Assembly: GCA_902626065.1 (NCBI GenBank)
Contig: CACODT010000001.1
Location: 148,986-212,985, forward strand
Source: an uncultured Candidatus Actinomarina sp.
GTDB lineage: Bacteria > Actinomycetota > Acidimicrobiia > Actinomarinales > Actinomarinaceae
DNA length: 64,000 bases
Direction of reading: 5' to 3'
The notes beneath the pieces are model-generated. The model had not been told where the DNA came from. It was given only the letters and a program-made list of their open reading frames with translations, and did no database searches. The position numbers and the translations under genes are program-made. This document shows positions 44,547 to 53,582 of this stretch, piece by piece (position 1 is the stretch's first letter; each line of letters opens with the position of its first letter).

Positions 44547-44995
44547 CCTCTGACAGTTCCTTTTCCATTAATTACGTATCTTTCTGTGGTTAATGCTTCT
44601 AAGCCCATTGGTCCTCTAACGTGTAATTTTTGAGTACTGATTCCTATCTCAGCTCCAAAACCAAACATCTCACCATCCGTAAACCTTGTTGAAGCATTTA
44701 TGAATATTACAGATGAATCAATAGAACTCGAGAATTTATCGGCAATTTTTTCAGATTCAGTAAGAATCCCCTCTGTATGTCCAGAAGAAAATTTATTGAT
44801 ATGCTTGATTGCATCATTTTCATCCTCAACAATTTTTATTGCTATTTTCAGATCCAAAAATTCTGTAAAGTAATGTTCATCATTAGCAATCTCTAAATCT
44901 GGATAATCATTACTGGCTTGTTCATCAATAAATACCTCTACCGAATTATCTTTGAGGGCATCAATAATATCCTTACCATTTTTTTTGATATACAT
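44543..44995 (-). CDS. proA: ProA, C-terminal part (separated by a frameshift)
   Basis: This frame encodes the last 140 or so residues of glutamate-5-semialdehyde dehydrogenase: NGKDIIDALKDNSVEVFIDEQA, then EFLDLKIAIKIVEDENDAIKHINKFSSGHTEGILTE-type content, FINASTRFTDGEMFGFGAEIGISTQKLH and RGPMGLEALTTERYVINGKGTVRG, all classical ProA C-terminal elements. It continues the upstream frame after a run of eight A on the coding strand (44979-44986). Removing one A joins the two parts into one normal-length ProA. The ATG at 44995 is probably not a genuine start. Confidence 0.85.
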   Translation of the reverse strand: MYIKKNGKDIIDALKDNSVEVFIDEQASNDYPDLEIANDEHYFTEFLDLKIAIKIVEDENDAIKHINKFSSGHTEGILTESEKIADKFSSSIDSSVIFINASTRFTDGEMFGFGAEIGISTQKLHVRGPMGLEALTTERYVINGKGTVRG

Positions 44996-45785
44996 CTTTA
45001 TGAAGTATTAAAGTTTCTAAAGCGTTGCAAACTCCTGGTCTTTGAACCTTTGAATTGATGACTATGGGAACCATATATTCCTCTTTTGCATCTCTATGTA
45101 TATAAAGGTGTACATTTCCATCACCATCTAAAATAAATGGAACTTTTGAATTATTAACTAGAGTTTCAATTAACCCCCTACCTCCTCTAGGAACTATCAA
45201 ATCAATATACTCTGTCATATTCATAAATTCGATTGCATCTTCTCTATCTTTACTATCGATAAGTTGGATACAATTTTTTGACAAATCATTTCTTTCCAAG
45301 GCTTTTTGTAACGTGTTTAAAATTTTTAAATTTGAATCTAAACAATAGCTTGATCCACGAAGAATAGATGCATTCCCTGACTTTAAACAAAGACCTGAAA
45401 CATCACTTGTTACATTTGGTCTTGCTTCATAGATAATTCCGATTACCCCAAATGGTGAACGTACTTTATTTATATGAAGTCCATCTTCTGAAATCCAAGA
45501 TTCCGTTATCTTTCCAACTGGGTCCTCTAAAGGTATAATTTTTTTTAGGCCATCAGACATACCTTGGATTCTTTCTTTGTTTAAAGTTAACCTATCGGTT
45601 AAAGCAGGAGTTAAATCTAGTTGTTTTGCATTTTCTAAATCGATGTTGTTTGCTTCAATAATTTCGTCAGCATCCTCGATTAGTTGCGCCGCCATATCAT
45701 TTAATACTTTATTTTTAGTATCTGTCTCGATTGTTTTTAGCTCTTCAGCTGCCAAAAGAGCATTTTTACCAATTTCTTTAAGCAC
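44973..45785 (-). CDS. proA: ProA, N-terminal part with active site (truncated by frameshift)
   Basis: It encodes the first 270 residues of glutamate-5-semialdehyde dehydrogenase (proline pathway, reduces gamma-glutamyl phosphate). Motifs are IGKNALLAAEELKTI at the start, GVIGIIYEARPNVTSDV near 112-128, SGNASILRGSSY near 135, IVPRGGRGLIETL near 200, and the catalytic cysteine in NSKVQRPGVCNALETLILHKDVYQ-type content near 250. Sense translation ends with KKW-stop immediately after an A8 run, leaving the NAD-domain tail in another frame. It lies directly downstream of proB with a 39-base gap. Confidence 0.88.
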   Translation of the reverse strand: MLKEIGKNALLAAEELKTIETDTKNKVLNDMAAQLIEDADEIIEANNIDLENAKQLDLTPALTDRLTLNKERIQGMSDGLKKIIPLEDPVGKITESWISEDGLHINKVRSPFGVIGIIYEARPNVTSDVSGLCLKSGNASILRGSSYCLDSNLKILNTLQKALERNDLSKNCIQLIDSKDREDAIEFMNMTEYIDLIVPRGGRGLIETLVNNSKVPFILDGDGNVHLYIHRDAKEEYMVPIVINSKVQRPGVCNALETLILHKDVYQKKW

Positions 45786-45824
45786 ATAACAAGAATAATT
45801 TGATTTGATGGAAAGTAAAATTTT

Positions 45825-46883
45825 TTAGAGAATTAATAGGTTATCTTTATGAATTACTACAGTATTTTCAGTCTCAGTTAAATCTTGAATCTCTTTACTT
45901 GATAAACTAACAACTCCCCTTGCAATTAATTCATTATTAGAACTTCTTATTTCAACCCCAGAATTTTCCTCAAAACTTTTGTTGACATTAATTACTCCTT
46001 TTGAGAGAAGTGATGCATCTGCTTTAAGGGCCTCTATCGCACCATCATCTACTATAATTTCGCCATCGGTTGTCATGCCAAACGCAATCCAAAGTTTTCT
46101 TAATTTTATACTTTTCTTTGATGGCTTGATTATTGTCCCGATTTTTGATCCATTGACGACTTCATTAATACAATTTGGTGACCATGAAAGTATCTGCGTC
46201 TCGATTCCAGAGAAACCTGCCATCTGTGCTGCCATTATTTTTGTTGAAAAGCCACCCATACCTTTACCAGAGGAAGATTTAGGAATGAGATCATTTAATT
46301 CCTCGGAGTTGTATTCAATATTTTCTATTTTTTTTGCTTCCTCCATCTTTTCAGGATCTGAATCATATAAACCTTCTTTATCAGTAATAACCACTAATTT
46401 GTCTGCTTTGAGTAAAATCGAGACAATTGCTGAAAGCCTATCATTATCTCCAAATTTTAGTTCTTCTGTAGCAACTACATCGTTTTCATTTATTACTGGA
46501 ATAATATTTTTTGATACAAGACCATTCAATGCTTCTGTAGTATTTACAAATTGGTTTCTGTCTTCAAGAACATTCTTTGAGATAAGAACTTGAGCAATTT
46601 TTAATTGATGAGAGTTAAATATATCTTTGTATTTGTTGATAAGACTCACTTGACCCACTGCGGACGCAACTTGTAGTTCTTTAAGATTTTTTGGTCGTTC
46701 TGGTAAGTTCAATTCATTTGCGCCAGACTGTACCGCCCCTGATGTAACAATGGCAAAATTAATACCATCTTTTCTCAGGTCACTTATTGATACTGCTAAA
46801 GATTCGATAACATCGTCTCGAAGGACGTTTTCATCAAATAATGTGTTTGTCCCAATTTTTATAACTATAGTTTTATTACTCAT
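45825..46883 (-). CDS. proB: Glutamate 5-kinase
   Basis: It is the first enzyme of proline synthesis and phosphorylates glutamate. It has 352 residues. The amino-acid kinase domain (about 1-250) has VIKIGTNTLFDE (6-17), VTSGAVQSGANEL near 44, INENDVVATEEL near 130, FGDNDRLSAIVS near 144 and GKGMGGFSTKIMAAQMA near 207. A C-terminal PUA domain (about 260-345) has ARGVVSLSSKEI. It overlaps obgE by 8 nt. It depends on proA, which is frameshifted here. Confidence 0.95.
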   Translation of the reverse strand: MSNKTIVIKIGTNTLFDENVLRDDVIESLAVSISDLRKDGINFAIVTSGAVQSGANELNLPERPKNLKELQVASAVGQVSLINKYKDIFNSHQLKIAQVLISKNVLEDRNQFVNTTEALNGLVSKNIIPVINENDVVATEELKFGDNDRLSAIVSILLKADKLVVITDKEGLYDSDPEKMEEAKKIENIEYNSEELNDLIPKSSSGKGMGGFSTKIMAAQMAGFSGIETQILSWSPNCINEVVNGSKIGTIIKPSKKSIKLRKLWIAFGMTTDGEIIVDDGAIEALKADASLLSKGVINVNKSFEENSGVEIRSSNNELIARGVVSLSSKEIQDLTETENTVVIHKDNLLIL

Positions 46884-48069
46884 AAGAAAATTCGTGTCCG
46901 TTTAAATCTACTATATCGCCTTTCTTAATTCCTTGATTTATTAATTCATGAGATATTGAGGACTTTTCGAATCGATATGAAATCTCATTCAATATTTCAT
47001 GAGAGTTTCCTTTGAGATTAGTAATTTTTTCTGCTCTCCTTCCTCTTATTGTCCAAATATCTTTATCAGCATGTATATCAAATTCGTCAGTTTCTATAAA
47101 AATTTTTTCATAGCTCTTATTCACCCTATTGAGCTCTGTGAAGGAAATATCATCAAGCTGTTTAAGTAATTCATTAATACCCTCTTTAGTAACAGTAGAA
47201 ATATTAATATACTTATTATCAGTCTTATCTAAGTCCGATTTATTAACTACTTTAATATTTTTAATATTTTTAAATTCTGGATTAAATGTTTGGATTTCAT
47301 TCTCCAATAAATTAATTTGCTCTTCAATGTTGTATTCAGAATTATCTGGATCTAAAAGAAAAATTATAAATTTAGTATTTTTGAGATGTCTTAGAACCGA
47401 TTTACCTAGACCTGTTCCCTTCGCTGCCCCTTCAATAAGACCGGGTAAATCACAAATTGTTATTATTTCTGAATTATTCTCATAAACTCCGAGACTTGGA
47501 CTTACAGTTGTAAATGGATAGCTATCAACTTTAGAGTTTGAATTTGTTATTGTCGTAATTAAAGAACTTTTACCGGCATTTGGTAATCCAATTAAAGCTA
47601 CATCTGTCATAAGACTTAACTCAAGATTTAAAGTAATTTTTCTTCTTTTTTCACCTGATTCACAAATCTCAGGATTTGGATTTCTTTTTGATATTAAATC
47701 TTTATTTCCCCTACCCCCCAATCCACCTTGACATATCTTATATTCAACATTTTCATCTATTATTTCTGCCAGCAATTCACCATTAGATATAACAGACGTA
47801 CCTATTGGAATCTTTAAGTATATGTCTTTACCGTTAGCACCATTTTGTAAATTTTTGGATGCATCTCCTCCGTTTTCTGCTTTAAATGAACCTTTTGACT
47901 TTAAATTTGAATAATCAAATACATTGGAATCTGTAATAAGAAAAATTGACCCTCCATTTCCGCCATTTGCTCCATTTGGAGAGGTTTTACTTTTTTTGGA
48001 GCTGAAACTTACAGATCCTGAGCCTCCGCTACCTGATAACAGATCAATTTGGATAGTGTCAACAAACAT
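46876..48069 (-). CDS. obgE: GTPase Obg/CgtA with OCT domain
   Basis: This ribosome-associated GTPase acts in 50S assembly and stress. It has 397 residues. The glycine-rich Obg domain (about 1-155) includes LLSGSGGSGSVSF and GANGGNGGSIF. The G domain has ALIGLPNAGKSSLITTI near 158, ICDLPGLIEGAAKGTGLGKSVLRHL-type content near 205, and NKSDLD near 272. A C-terminal OCT domain is seen at about 310-397 (DEFDIHADKDIWTIRGRRAEKI), the Gram-positive/actinobacterial form. It follows rpmA, as in most bacteria. Confidence 0.96.
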   Translation of the reverse strand: MFVDTIQIDLLSGSGGSGSVSFSSKKSKTSPNGANGGNGGSIFLITDSNVFDYSNLKSKGSFKAENGGDASKNLQNGANGKDIYLKIPIGTSVISNGELLAEIIDENVEYKICQGGLGGRGNKDLISKRNPNPEICESGEKRRKITLNLELSLMTDVALIGLPNAGKSSLITTITNSNSKVDSYPFTTVSPSLGVYENNSEIITICDLPGLIEGAAKGTGLGKSVLRHLKNTKFIIFLLDPDNSEYNIEEQINLLENEIQTFNPEFKNIKNIKVVNKSDLDKTDNKYINISTVTKEGINELLKQLDDISFTELNRVNKSYEKIFIETDEFDIHADKDIWTIRGRRAEKITNLKGNSHEILNEISYRFEKSSISHELINQGIKKGDIVDLNGHEFSYE

Positions 48070-48073
48070 GACA

Positions 48074-48322
48074 TTACGGAATTATATTTACTAGTTTTCT
48101 TCCATTTCGGGTTGAATACTTTACGGTTCCATTGACTTTGGCATAAAGTGTATCATCCCCACCCTTTTGAACGTTATTTCCAGGATGAATTTTTGTTCCT
48201 CTTTGTCTCACTACAATTGAACCTGCGGAAATTTTTTGACCATCAAAAACCTTAGTGCCTAATCGTTTAGACTCTGAATCTCTTCCGTTCCTAGTTGAAC
48301 CACCTGCTTTTGTTTTTGACAT
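48074..48322 (-). CDS. rpmA: 50S ribosomal protein L27
   Basis: L27 lies near the peptidyl-transferase centre. It has 82 residues. The N-terminus [18 protein letters not shown] is family-typical, with no cleavable Firmicutes-type leader, and is followed by [13 protein letters not shown] and [11 protein letters not shown]. It starts immediately after the rplU stop. Confidence 0.97.
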   Translation of the reverse strand: MSKTKAGGSTRNGRDSESKRLGTKVFDGQKISAGSIVVRQRGTKIHPGNNVQKGGDDTLYAKVNGTVKYSTRNGRKLVNIIP

Positions 48323-48649
48323 TTACTCTTCTTCCTCACCTTTGCCAGTTGAAATTGATTTTACTTTTACAATTTTTATATCTTCACGATAACCTAATTT
48401 TCTTCTAATCCCAGATTTGTTCTTATAAGTGAAGATGTTTAATTTTTTTGACTTTTTTTCATCCAAAAGTTCGAAGTTCACAGAATATTTTGAGAGCTTT
48501 TTCTCATCTGTAATCAAAGACCCTTTTCTTGCACTCATGAGAATCGGTGTTTTTGACTCTAATTTAAAGTTTGCTGGGACGCTTAAAACATCTCCAACAC
48601 TTACTTTTTCCTGAGATGAACCTATTTTAACCACGGCGTATTTACTCAT
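48323..48649 (-). CDS. rplU: 50S ribosomal protein L21
   Basis: L21 binds 23S rRNA. It has 108 residues. Features are YAVVKIGSSQEKVSVGDVL (4-22), where the family has 'yAVIktGGkQykV..Gd.l', and the basic NIFTYKNKSGIRRKLGYRE stretch near 70-88, equal to the conserved 'f.yKrRK.y.rk.GHRq'. A short acidic tail (KGEEEE) ends the protein. It lies 7 bases after rne. Confidence 0.93.
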   Translation of the reverse strand: MSKYAVVKIGSSQEKVSVGDVLSVPANFKLESKTPILMSARKGSLITDEKKLSKYSVNFELLDEKKSKKLNIFTYKNKSGIRRKLGYREDIKIVKVKSISTGKGEEEE

Positions 48650-48656
48650 AATTCAA

Positions 48657-50126
48657 CTACTCTACTACGGCTTCAGTTTCAAGTAAATCGGTATTAACTG
48701 AATTATTTGAAAATATATCACCAATAATCAAACCTCTACCGTTGCATTCTTCACATTCATCAGAAAAACTTTCAATTAGTCCTGCTGAAACATTCTTTCT
48801 AGTCATTTCAACAAGTCCCAAACGAGAAATATCAAATACTTGTGTTCTTGTTTTATCCTTTGCTAATTCTTGTTTGAACTTATTGAGAAGTTCTTGTTGT
48901 TTCTTTTGAGTCTCCATATCAATAAAATCAATAACAATTATTCCACCAATATCTCTAAGTCTCAATTGCCTCGCAATCTCTTCTGCTGCCTCAAGGTTAT
49001 TTTCAAAAACTGTTTGCTCAAGACTATCTTTTCCAACAAACTTTCCAGTATTTACATCTATAACTGTAAGAGCTTCTGTTCTATCAATAATTAAGTGACC
49101 CCCAGAAGGAAGCCATACTTTTCTATCTAAGGCTTTCTTTATTTGATCTTCAATATGGTATCTTTCAAAAAGATCTAAATCGTCTGTGTATTTTTCTACT
49201 ATTTCATTTAATTCTGGAGATGTATCAGAAATATAACTTTTTATGCTTTCAAATTTCTGATTGTTTTCAATTAATAATTTTTTGAAATTTGAACTTAAAT
49301 GTTCTCTAATTACTTTTATCGATATATCTGGTTCTTCATGAATAAGGACTGGAGAACTGCCTGAATCTTTTGATGAGGTTGTTTCCCATTCACTAATTAA
49401 CTTGTCTATATCATTTTTGAGAGACTCTTCACTTACCCCCTCAGCAGCTGTTCTAACTATTACTCCAAATCCCTCCGGCTTAATTTTTCTTATTATTTTA
49501 TCAAGCCTGTTTCGTTCCTCATCGGGCAACCTTCTTGAAATTCCCTTTGTATTAGAATTAGGAATTAGTACTAGATACCTACCTGGAAATGAAATCTGAC
49601 CTGTTAACCTTGCACCTTTTTCTCCCATCGCATCTTTGACAACCTGTACTAAAATTTCTTGTTCTTGCTTTAATAGATTTTCAATTTTTGAATTTCGTTT
49701 TGAGTTAGAAACATCAGCAACATATAAAACACCATTTTTTTCCTCACCAATTGATACAAATGCTGCCTCCATGCCCGGAAGAATATTTTTAACTTTTCCA
49801 AGGTAAATATTTCCTACGAGTGATTTTGATTTTGCTTCAGCTGTGTAATATTCAACTAGTGTAGCCCCTTCTAAAATAGCAATTTTTGAAGAACCTCCTT
49901 TAAAACTAATTAGCATTTGCTTCTTGTCTACATGGGGTACTGGTAAAGGTGTTTCCCTAAACCAAGTTTGACGATTAGATTTTTTATAATCTTCTTTTTT
50001 TCCTCTGGATCTTGATGTTCCAGATTTGATTTTTACTTTTTGACCATTAAACCATTTAGTTTCAGTATTACTGAACTTATCTTCGCTTTTTCGTACTACT
50101 TTCGATTTTTTGAAAATACCAAACAT
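48657..50126 (-). CDS. rne: Ribonuclease E/G
   Basis: This endoribonuclease acts in mRNA decay and rRNA processing. It has 489 residues starting at MFGIFKKSK, because GGAGG precedes this ATG with ideal spacing; the in-frame ATG four codons upstream overlaps that site. The S1 domain is GNIYLGKVKNILPGMEAAFVSIG near 100-125. The RNase H-like/catalytic part has RTAAEGVSEESL near 222, and the metal-binding IDVNTGKFVGKDSLEQTV near 357 and IVIDFIDM near 397. The zinc-link CEECNGRG is near 455. It lacks the long arginine-rich arms of large RNase E proteins. It heads rne-rplU-rpmA-obgE-proB-proA. Confidence 0.95.
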   Translation of the reverse strand: MFGIFKKSKVVRKSEDKFSNTETKWFNGQKVKIKSGTSRSRGKKEDYKKSNRQTWFRETPLPVPHVDKKQMLISFKGGSSKIAILEGATLVEYYTAEAKSKSLVGNIYLGKVKNILPGMEAAFVSIGEEKNGVLYVADVSNSKRNSKIENLLKQEQEILVQVVKDAMGEKGARLTGQISFPGRYLVLIPNSNTKGISRRLPDEERNRLDKIIRKIKPEGFGVIVRTAAEGVSEESLKNDIDKLISEWETTSSKDSGSSPVLIHEEPDISIKVIREHLSSNFKKLLIENNQKFESIKSYISDTSPELNEIVEKYTDDLDLFERYHIEDQIKKALDRKVWLPSGGHLIIDRTEALTVIDVNTGKFVGKDSLEQTVFENNLEAAEEIARQLRLRDIGGIIVIDFIDMETQKKQQELLNKFKQELAKDKTRTQVFDISRLGLVEMTRKNVSAGLIESFSDECEECNGRGLIIGDIFSNNSVNTDLLETEAVVE

Positions 50127-50198
50127 TAAAACCTCCATAATTATGATGTGAGAATATATTTAAAAACTTCATATATTAAGACTAATACCCTTTAAATA
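50127..50198 (-). promoter_or_regulatory. Leader region of the rne-rplU-rpmA operon
   Basis: A 72-base AT-rich gap follows the rodA stop and precedes rne. It contains the strong GGAGG Shine-Dalgarno six bases before the ATG. Long A/T runs could hold a -10 box, but no convincing -35 is seen, so a separate promoter is only likely. Confidence 0.35.
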
Positions 50199-51299
50199 TT
50201 AAATTGTTATGTTATTTTCTATAAATATTCGATTTGTAATTCCAAATATAAAAGCAATAGAAACCATTGAGGAGCCTCCCAGACTGAGTAGTGGGAATGG
50301 CAAACCTGTAACAGGTATCAAACCTACAACTGTTGATATATTTATAATTATCTGAAATGATAAAAGAGCAATAAAACCAGCAATTACAAACTTATCAAAA
50401 TCTGAATTCGACACTGTCAAAATTCTTCCTAATCTGCTGAACAGAAGACCCCAAAGGCCAATTAAAAACAAAATACCAAAAAAACCGAAATTATAAGCAA
50501 ATGCTGCAAATATAAAATCCGTAGTTTCAACTGGAACAAACACTTTATCGATATTTTCAGCAACAAAATATTGTCCAAACAATCCACCACTAGAAATTAA
50601 CAACCTACTTTGAGATTGAGAAAAATCTAGATCTGAGGAGAAAAATTCATTCAACCTGCTGATTTGGTATTGTGTTACGAGATTTACATTATCAACTCTG
50701 GATCCTATTTCTAAAAAAATGAAAAATAAAGATACACCAAATATCAAAAGTAAAGACATATAACGTAACTTAATGTTGGATAACAAAAGCATTGAAAGAA
50801 ATACAAATGATATTATTAATGCAGTTCCTAAATCTGGCTGAAAATTAATTAATAGAACAGTTCCAAAAATGAGAGAGATCAAGATACCTTTATTAAAATT
50901 TTTTGATAATAAGTTTGCAACAAAAACAACAATAATGACTTTAGCGAATTCAGATGGTTGAACATCAATTGGACCAAGGTCAAACCATCTACGTACGCCT
51001 AATTTTGGTTGAGTGAATAATAAGGCACCTAATAAACTAACAATTACAAAGAACAAAAAGTTTGCGTATCTTTGAAGATTTTCTATTGATAAATATGTAA
51101 GCAGAAAAAAAACTATTACTGATAAAATTGAAAAAACTACCTGTCTAGTCAGAATATTATCTACCTCAAATTCAAGACCTTGAAAGTCCGTTAGTGTATA
51201 AAGAGTAAACCAAGATATAAAATTAAAAAAAAGAAAAATTAAAAAAATAAAAATATTTGTCCCTTGTGGTCCTAGTAGAGTTATTTTTCTGTTATTCAC
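50199..51299 (-). CDS. rodA: Rod-shape SEDS peptidoglycan polymerase
   Basis: This membrane glycosyltransferase polymerises lipid II during elongation with PBP2. It has 366 residues and about ten helices. SEDS features are RRWFDLGPIDVQPSEFAKVIIVVFVANLL-type content near 104-132 (W-x2-LGP...QPSEFAK), NFQPDLGTALIISFVFLSML near 150-169 and the late VVGLIPVTGLPFPLLSLGGSSM stretch near 324-345. It overlaps mrdA by 4 nt. Confidence 0.95.
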   Translation of the reverse strand: MNNRKITLLGPQGTNIFIFLIFLFFNFISWFTLYTLTDFQGLEFEVDNILTRQVVFSILSVIVFFLLTYLSIENLQRYANFLFFVIVSLLGALLFTQPKLGVRRWFDLGPIDVQPSEFAKVIIVVFVANLLSKNFNKGILISLIFGTVLLINFQPDLGTALIISFVFLSMLLLSNIKLRYMSLLLIFGVSLFFIFLEIGSRVDNVNLVTQYQISRLNEFFSSDLDFSQSQSRLLISSGGLFGQYFVAENIDKVFVPVETTDFIFAAFAYNFGFFGILFLIGLWGLLFSRLGRILTVSNSDFDKFVIAGFIALLSFQIIINISTVVGLIPVTGLPFPLLSLGGSSMVSIAFIFGITNRIFIENNITI

Positions 51300-53134
51300 T
51301 CTGTTATCTCTCCGTATCTTACTGGTGTTAAATCACTTCCAATTAAATGTTGGATTATCCTTCTACTTATTGGCGCAGCAATGGCACTGCCTGATCCTCC
51401 CTCTTCGACAACTGTCACCACAACATATTTTGGATCTTTCACAGAGTCTATACCAACAAACCATGAAGTATTATTTTTTTCTCCTGGATTCTGAGCTGTA
51501 CCAGTTTTACCCCCAATATCGTTTGCCTTTCGTCCCATAATTTCAAATGCAGCATATGCCGTACCATTCTTATTTGTCACTAAATTTAAATCATTTTTTA
51601 AAAAATCAATAAAATCATCGGAAATATTATATTTTTTAAGTTTCAGATTATCAGATGTTTCAATATTTAGATATGGGCTTGAATAGGTTGACGTAAGTAA
51701 TGTTTTATATGCATTTGCTACTTGAATTGGCGTTACTGTTATCGCTCCTTGTCCAATAATTAAGTTCATAAGGTCACCACCAAGCCATCCCTCTGGTCTT
51801 ACCAAATCTGGCCTAGATATAGTCCAATCTTCAAAAACTTCCCTATCTGGAATTATTCCGTTTCTTTCAAAAGGAAGATCTATATTTGTTAGTTCACCAA
51901 AACCCAAGTCTTTTGCATAATTCTGCAAAATTGATTCATTCTGAGTCCCCTCATATGTTCTCCAGATATTTAAAGCAATGTCCCAAAAATAAACATTACA
52001 AGATTGCTGCATAGCTGAACTTAAATTTACCCTTCCGTGGCCATCTTCTTTCCAGTCTTGATAAACTTGCTGAGAACCATCATCAAATCCAAATGATAAG
52101 CTTCCCTTACAGTCGATTCTTCCTCTTCGCGAATTCAAACCTTCCGGGAAAAGTCCTTCATTTTCGGCAAGCCAATAGGAAACAACCTTAAATACAGAAC
52201 CAGGGGGATATAGTCCTTGGATTGCAAAATTGTTAAATGCCTGTATTCTATTGAGCTGTTCAAAATCTTGATTCGAGATTCCATCTACAAATTGATTTGG
52301 GTTGAAATCAGGTAGAGATACCATTGAAACTATAGCCCCTGTATTTACATCTAAAACAATTGATGCACTTCGAATTACTTTATTTTTTGTTTGCTCATTT
52401 TCATTCGCAAGTTCGATGCCTTGGAGAAGTGAATTTTTCACAATATTCTGGGTTTCAATGTTTAAAGATATATATATATCTTCACCTTTTTGTGGTGGAA
52501 TATATTCGATTATTTCATTTCCTTTTAAAGTTATTTCTCCAGGCAACCCTGTTAAAGTATTTTCATAAAATTTCTCGAGTCCATTTTTGCCTACCTGAAG
52601 GCTTTTCTTGGTATGCGGAAATTCTTCAAAATCATCAGATGTTGGTTTACCTACATATCCAATTATGTGTGAAGTTAAATTATCGTAATTATATTTTCTA
52701 ATCGGAAAATCAAAAATTTCAAAAGCATCTAACTCTAAAAGTTTCTGTCTTTCTGTTGCAGAAAAGGTCGAAATATTTCCGACTAATTCGATATTATTTC
52801 CATCAACAAAGAAGTTTGTAATTTCATTTTGGCCAAATTCTGGAAAGTTATATCTAATGAATTGTTGATAAATTTGACTATTATTTTCATCAATTTTCCT
52901 AAAATTTAAAAAAAGATGAGGCTCCATCGATGATGTTGCTAGCCTTTCATTCTTGTCATCAAATATGTCACCTCTCGGTGCTGTAAGATAAAAAGTATCA
53001 CTAGTTTGTTTGTCAATCGTACTCAATGCTGTAGCTCTTGATAAGACCTGTAAATCAAAAAGGAAAGAGGCTATGTATATAAATAATCCGATTAAAAGAA
53101 GTGCTAAGAAATTATATCTTTTGTTTAAGAACAT
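51296..53134 (-). CDS. mrdA: Penicillin-binding protein 2 (elongation transpeptidase)
   Basis: This class B PBP crosslinks peptidoglycan with RodA. It has 612 residues: an N-terminal membrane anchor (about 8-28), a dimerisation/pedestal domain, then the transpeptidase. Catalytic motifs are GLYPPGSVFKVVSYW near 309 (S-x2-K), QQSCNVYFWD near 366 (S-x-N), and IGGKTGTAQNPG near 537 (KTG). DIFDDKNERLATS near 55 is the usual PBP2 opening. It overlaps mreD by 23 nt and rodA by 4 nt. Confidence 0.96.
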   Translation of the reverse strand: MFLNKRYNFLALLLIGLFIYIASFLFDLQVLSRATALSTIDKQTSDTFYLTAPRGDIFDDKNERLATSSMEPHLFLNFRKIDENNSQIYQQFIRYNFPEFGQNEITNFFVDGNNIELVGNISTFSATERQKLLELDAFEIFDFPIRKYNYDNLTSHIIGYVGKPTSDDFEEFPHTKKSLQVGKNGLEKFYENTLTGLPGEITLKGNEIIEYIPPQKGEDIYISLNIETQNIVKNSLLQGIELANENEQTKNKVIRSASIVLDVNTGAIVSMVSLPDFNPNQFVDGISNQDFEQLNRIQAFNNFAIQGLYPPGSVFKVVSYWLAENEGLFPEGLNSRRGRIDCKGSLSFGFDDGSQQVYQDWKEDGHGRVNLSSAMQQSCNVYFWDIALNIWRTYEGTQNESILQNYAKDLGFGELTNIDLPFERNGIIPDREVFEDWTISRPDLVRPEGWLGGDLMNLIIGQGAITVTPIQVANAYKTLLTSTYSSPYLNIETSDNLKLKKYNISDDFIDFLKNDLNLVTNKNGTAYAAFEIMGRKANDIGGKTGTAQNPGEKNNTSWFVGIDSVKDPKYVVVTVVEEGGSGSAIAAPISRRIIQHLIGSDLTPVRYGEITE

Positions 53135-53582
53135 TTTTCTCTATGGTAATGTTCAAAATTCTAAATAAAAAGTAATTGACCACAGATGAAATCAATAATT
53201 GATACAAAAACTGTGGATTTAAATATTCAAGAGAGTAAATAAATTTATATACAAAAATTCCTATTGTAAATGTTGCAAAGTCTAAGAATATATTTTCTTG
53301 TTGATTTGCTATTATGAAGTTCATTAAAACAACCGTTATCAAAAATTTGGCACTTGAAAAACCTAGAATATTTGATGAGAATAAAGAATCATAATAAATC
53401 CCTGCAATCAAAAAAACGGATATATAAAAATTAGAAAAACGTCTGGTTGAGATTACAAACATTCCTATAAAAAATGGCAGTATCATAAAATAATTGGAGT
53501 CAAGAATAGTGTTTATTAATAACTCAATAAATAGTAAAAAAACAAAACTAAAGATATTAAATAAATTCTTAAGGTAAATCAT
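53112..53582 (-). CDS. mreD: Rod shape-determining protein MreD
   Basis: This small integral membrane subunit of the elongasome has 156 residues with about five hydrophobic helices and little polar sequence. The call rests on topology, size and its fixed place between mreC and mrdA. GIYYDSLFSSNILGFSSAKFLI-type content near 61-82 fits the family's 'G...Dll....lG..al...l' region. It overlaps both neighbours. Confidence 0.87.
   Translation of the reverse strand: MIYLKNLFNIFSFVFLLFIELLINTILDSNYFMILPFFIGMFVISTRRFSNFYISVFLIAGIYYDSLFSSNILGFSSAKFLITVVLMNFIIANQQENIFLDFATFTIGIFVYKFIYSLEYLNPQFLYQLLISSVVNYFLFRILNITIEKNVLKQKI

Noticed and set aside
45979-46593. 204-codon open frame on + opposite proB
   Set aside because: Shadow of proB's codon pattern, rich in Ser/Phe/Ile and without family motifs; proB is complete and convincing.
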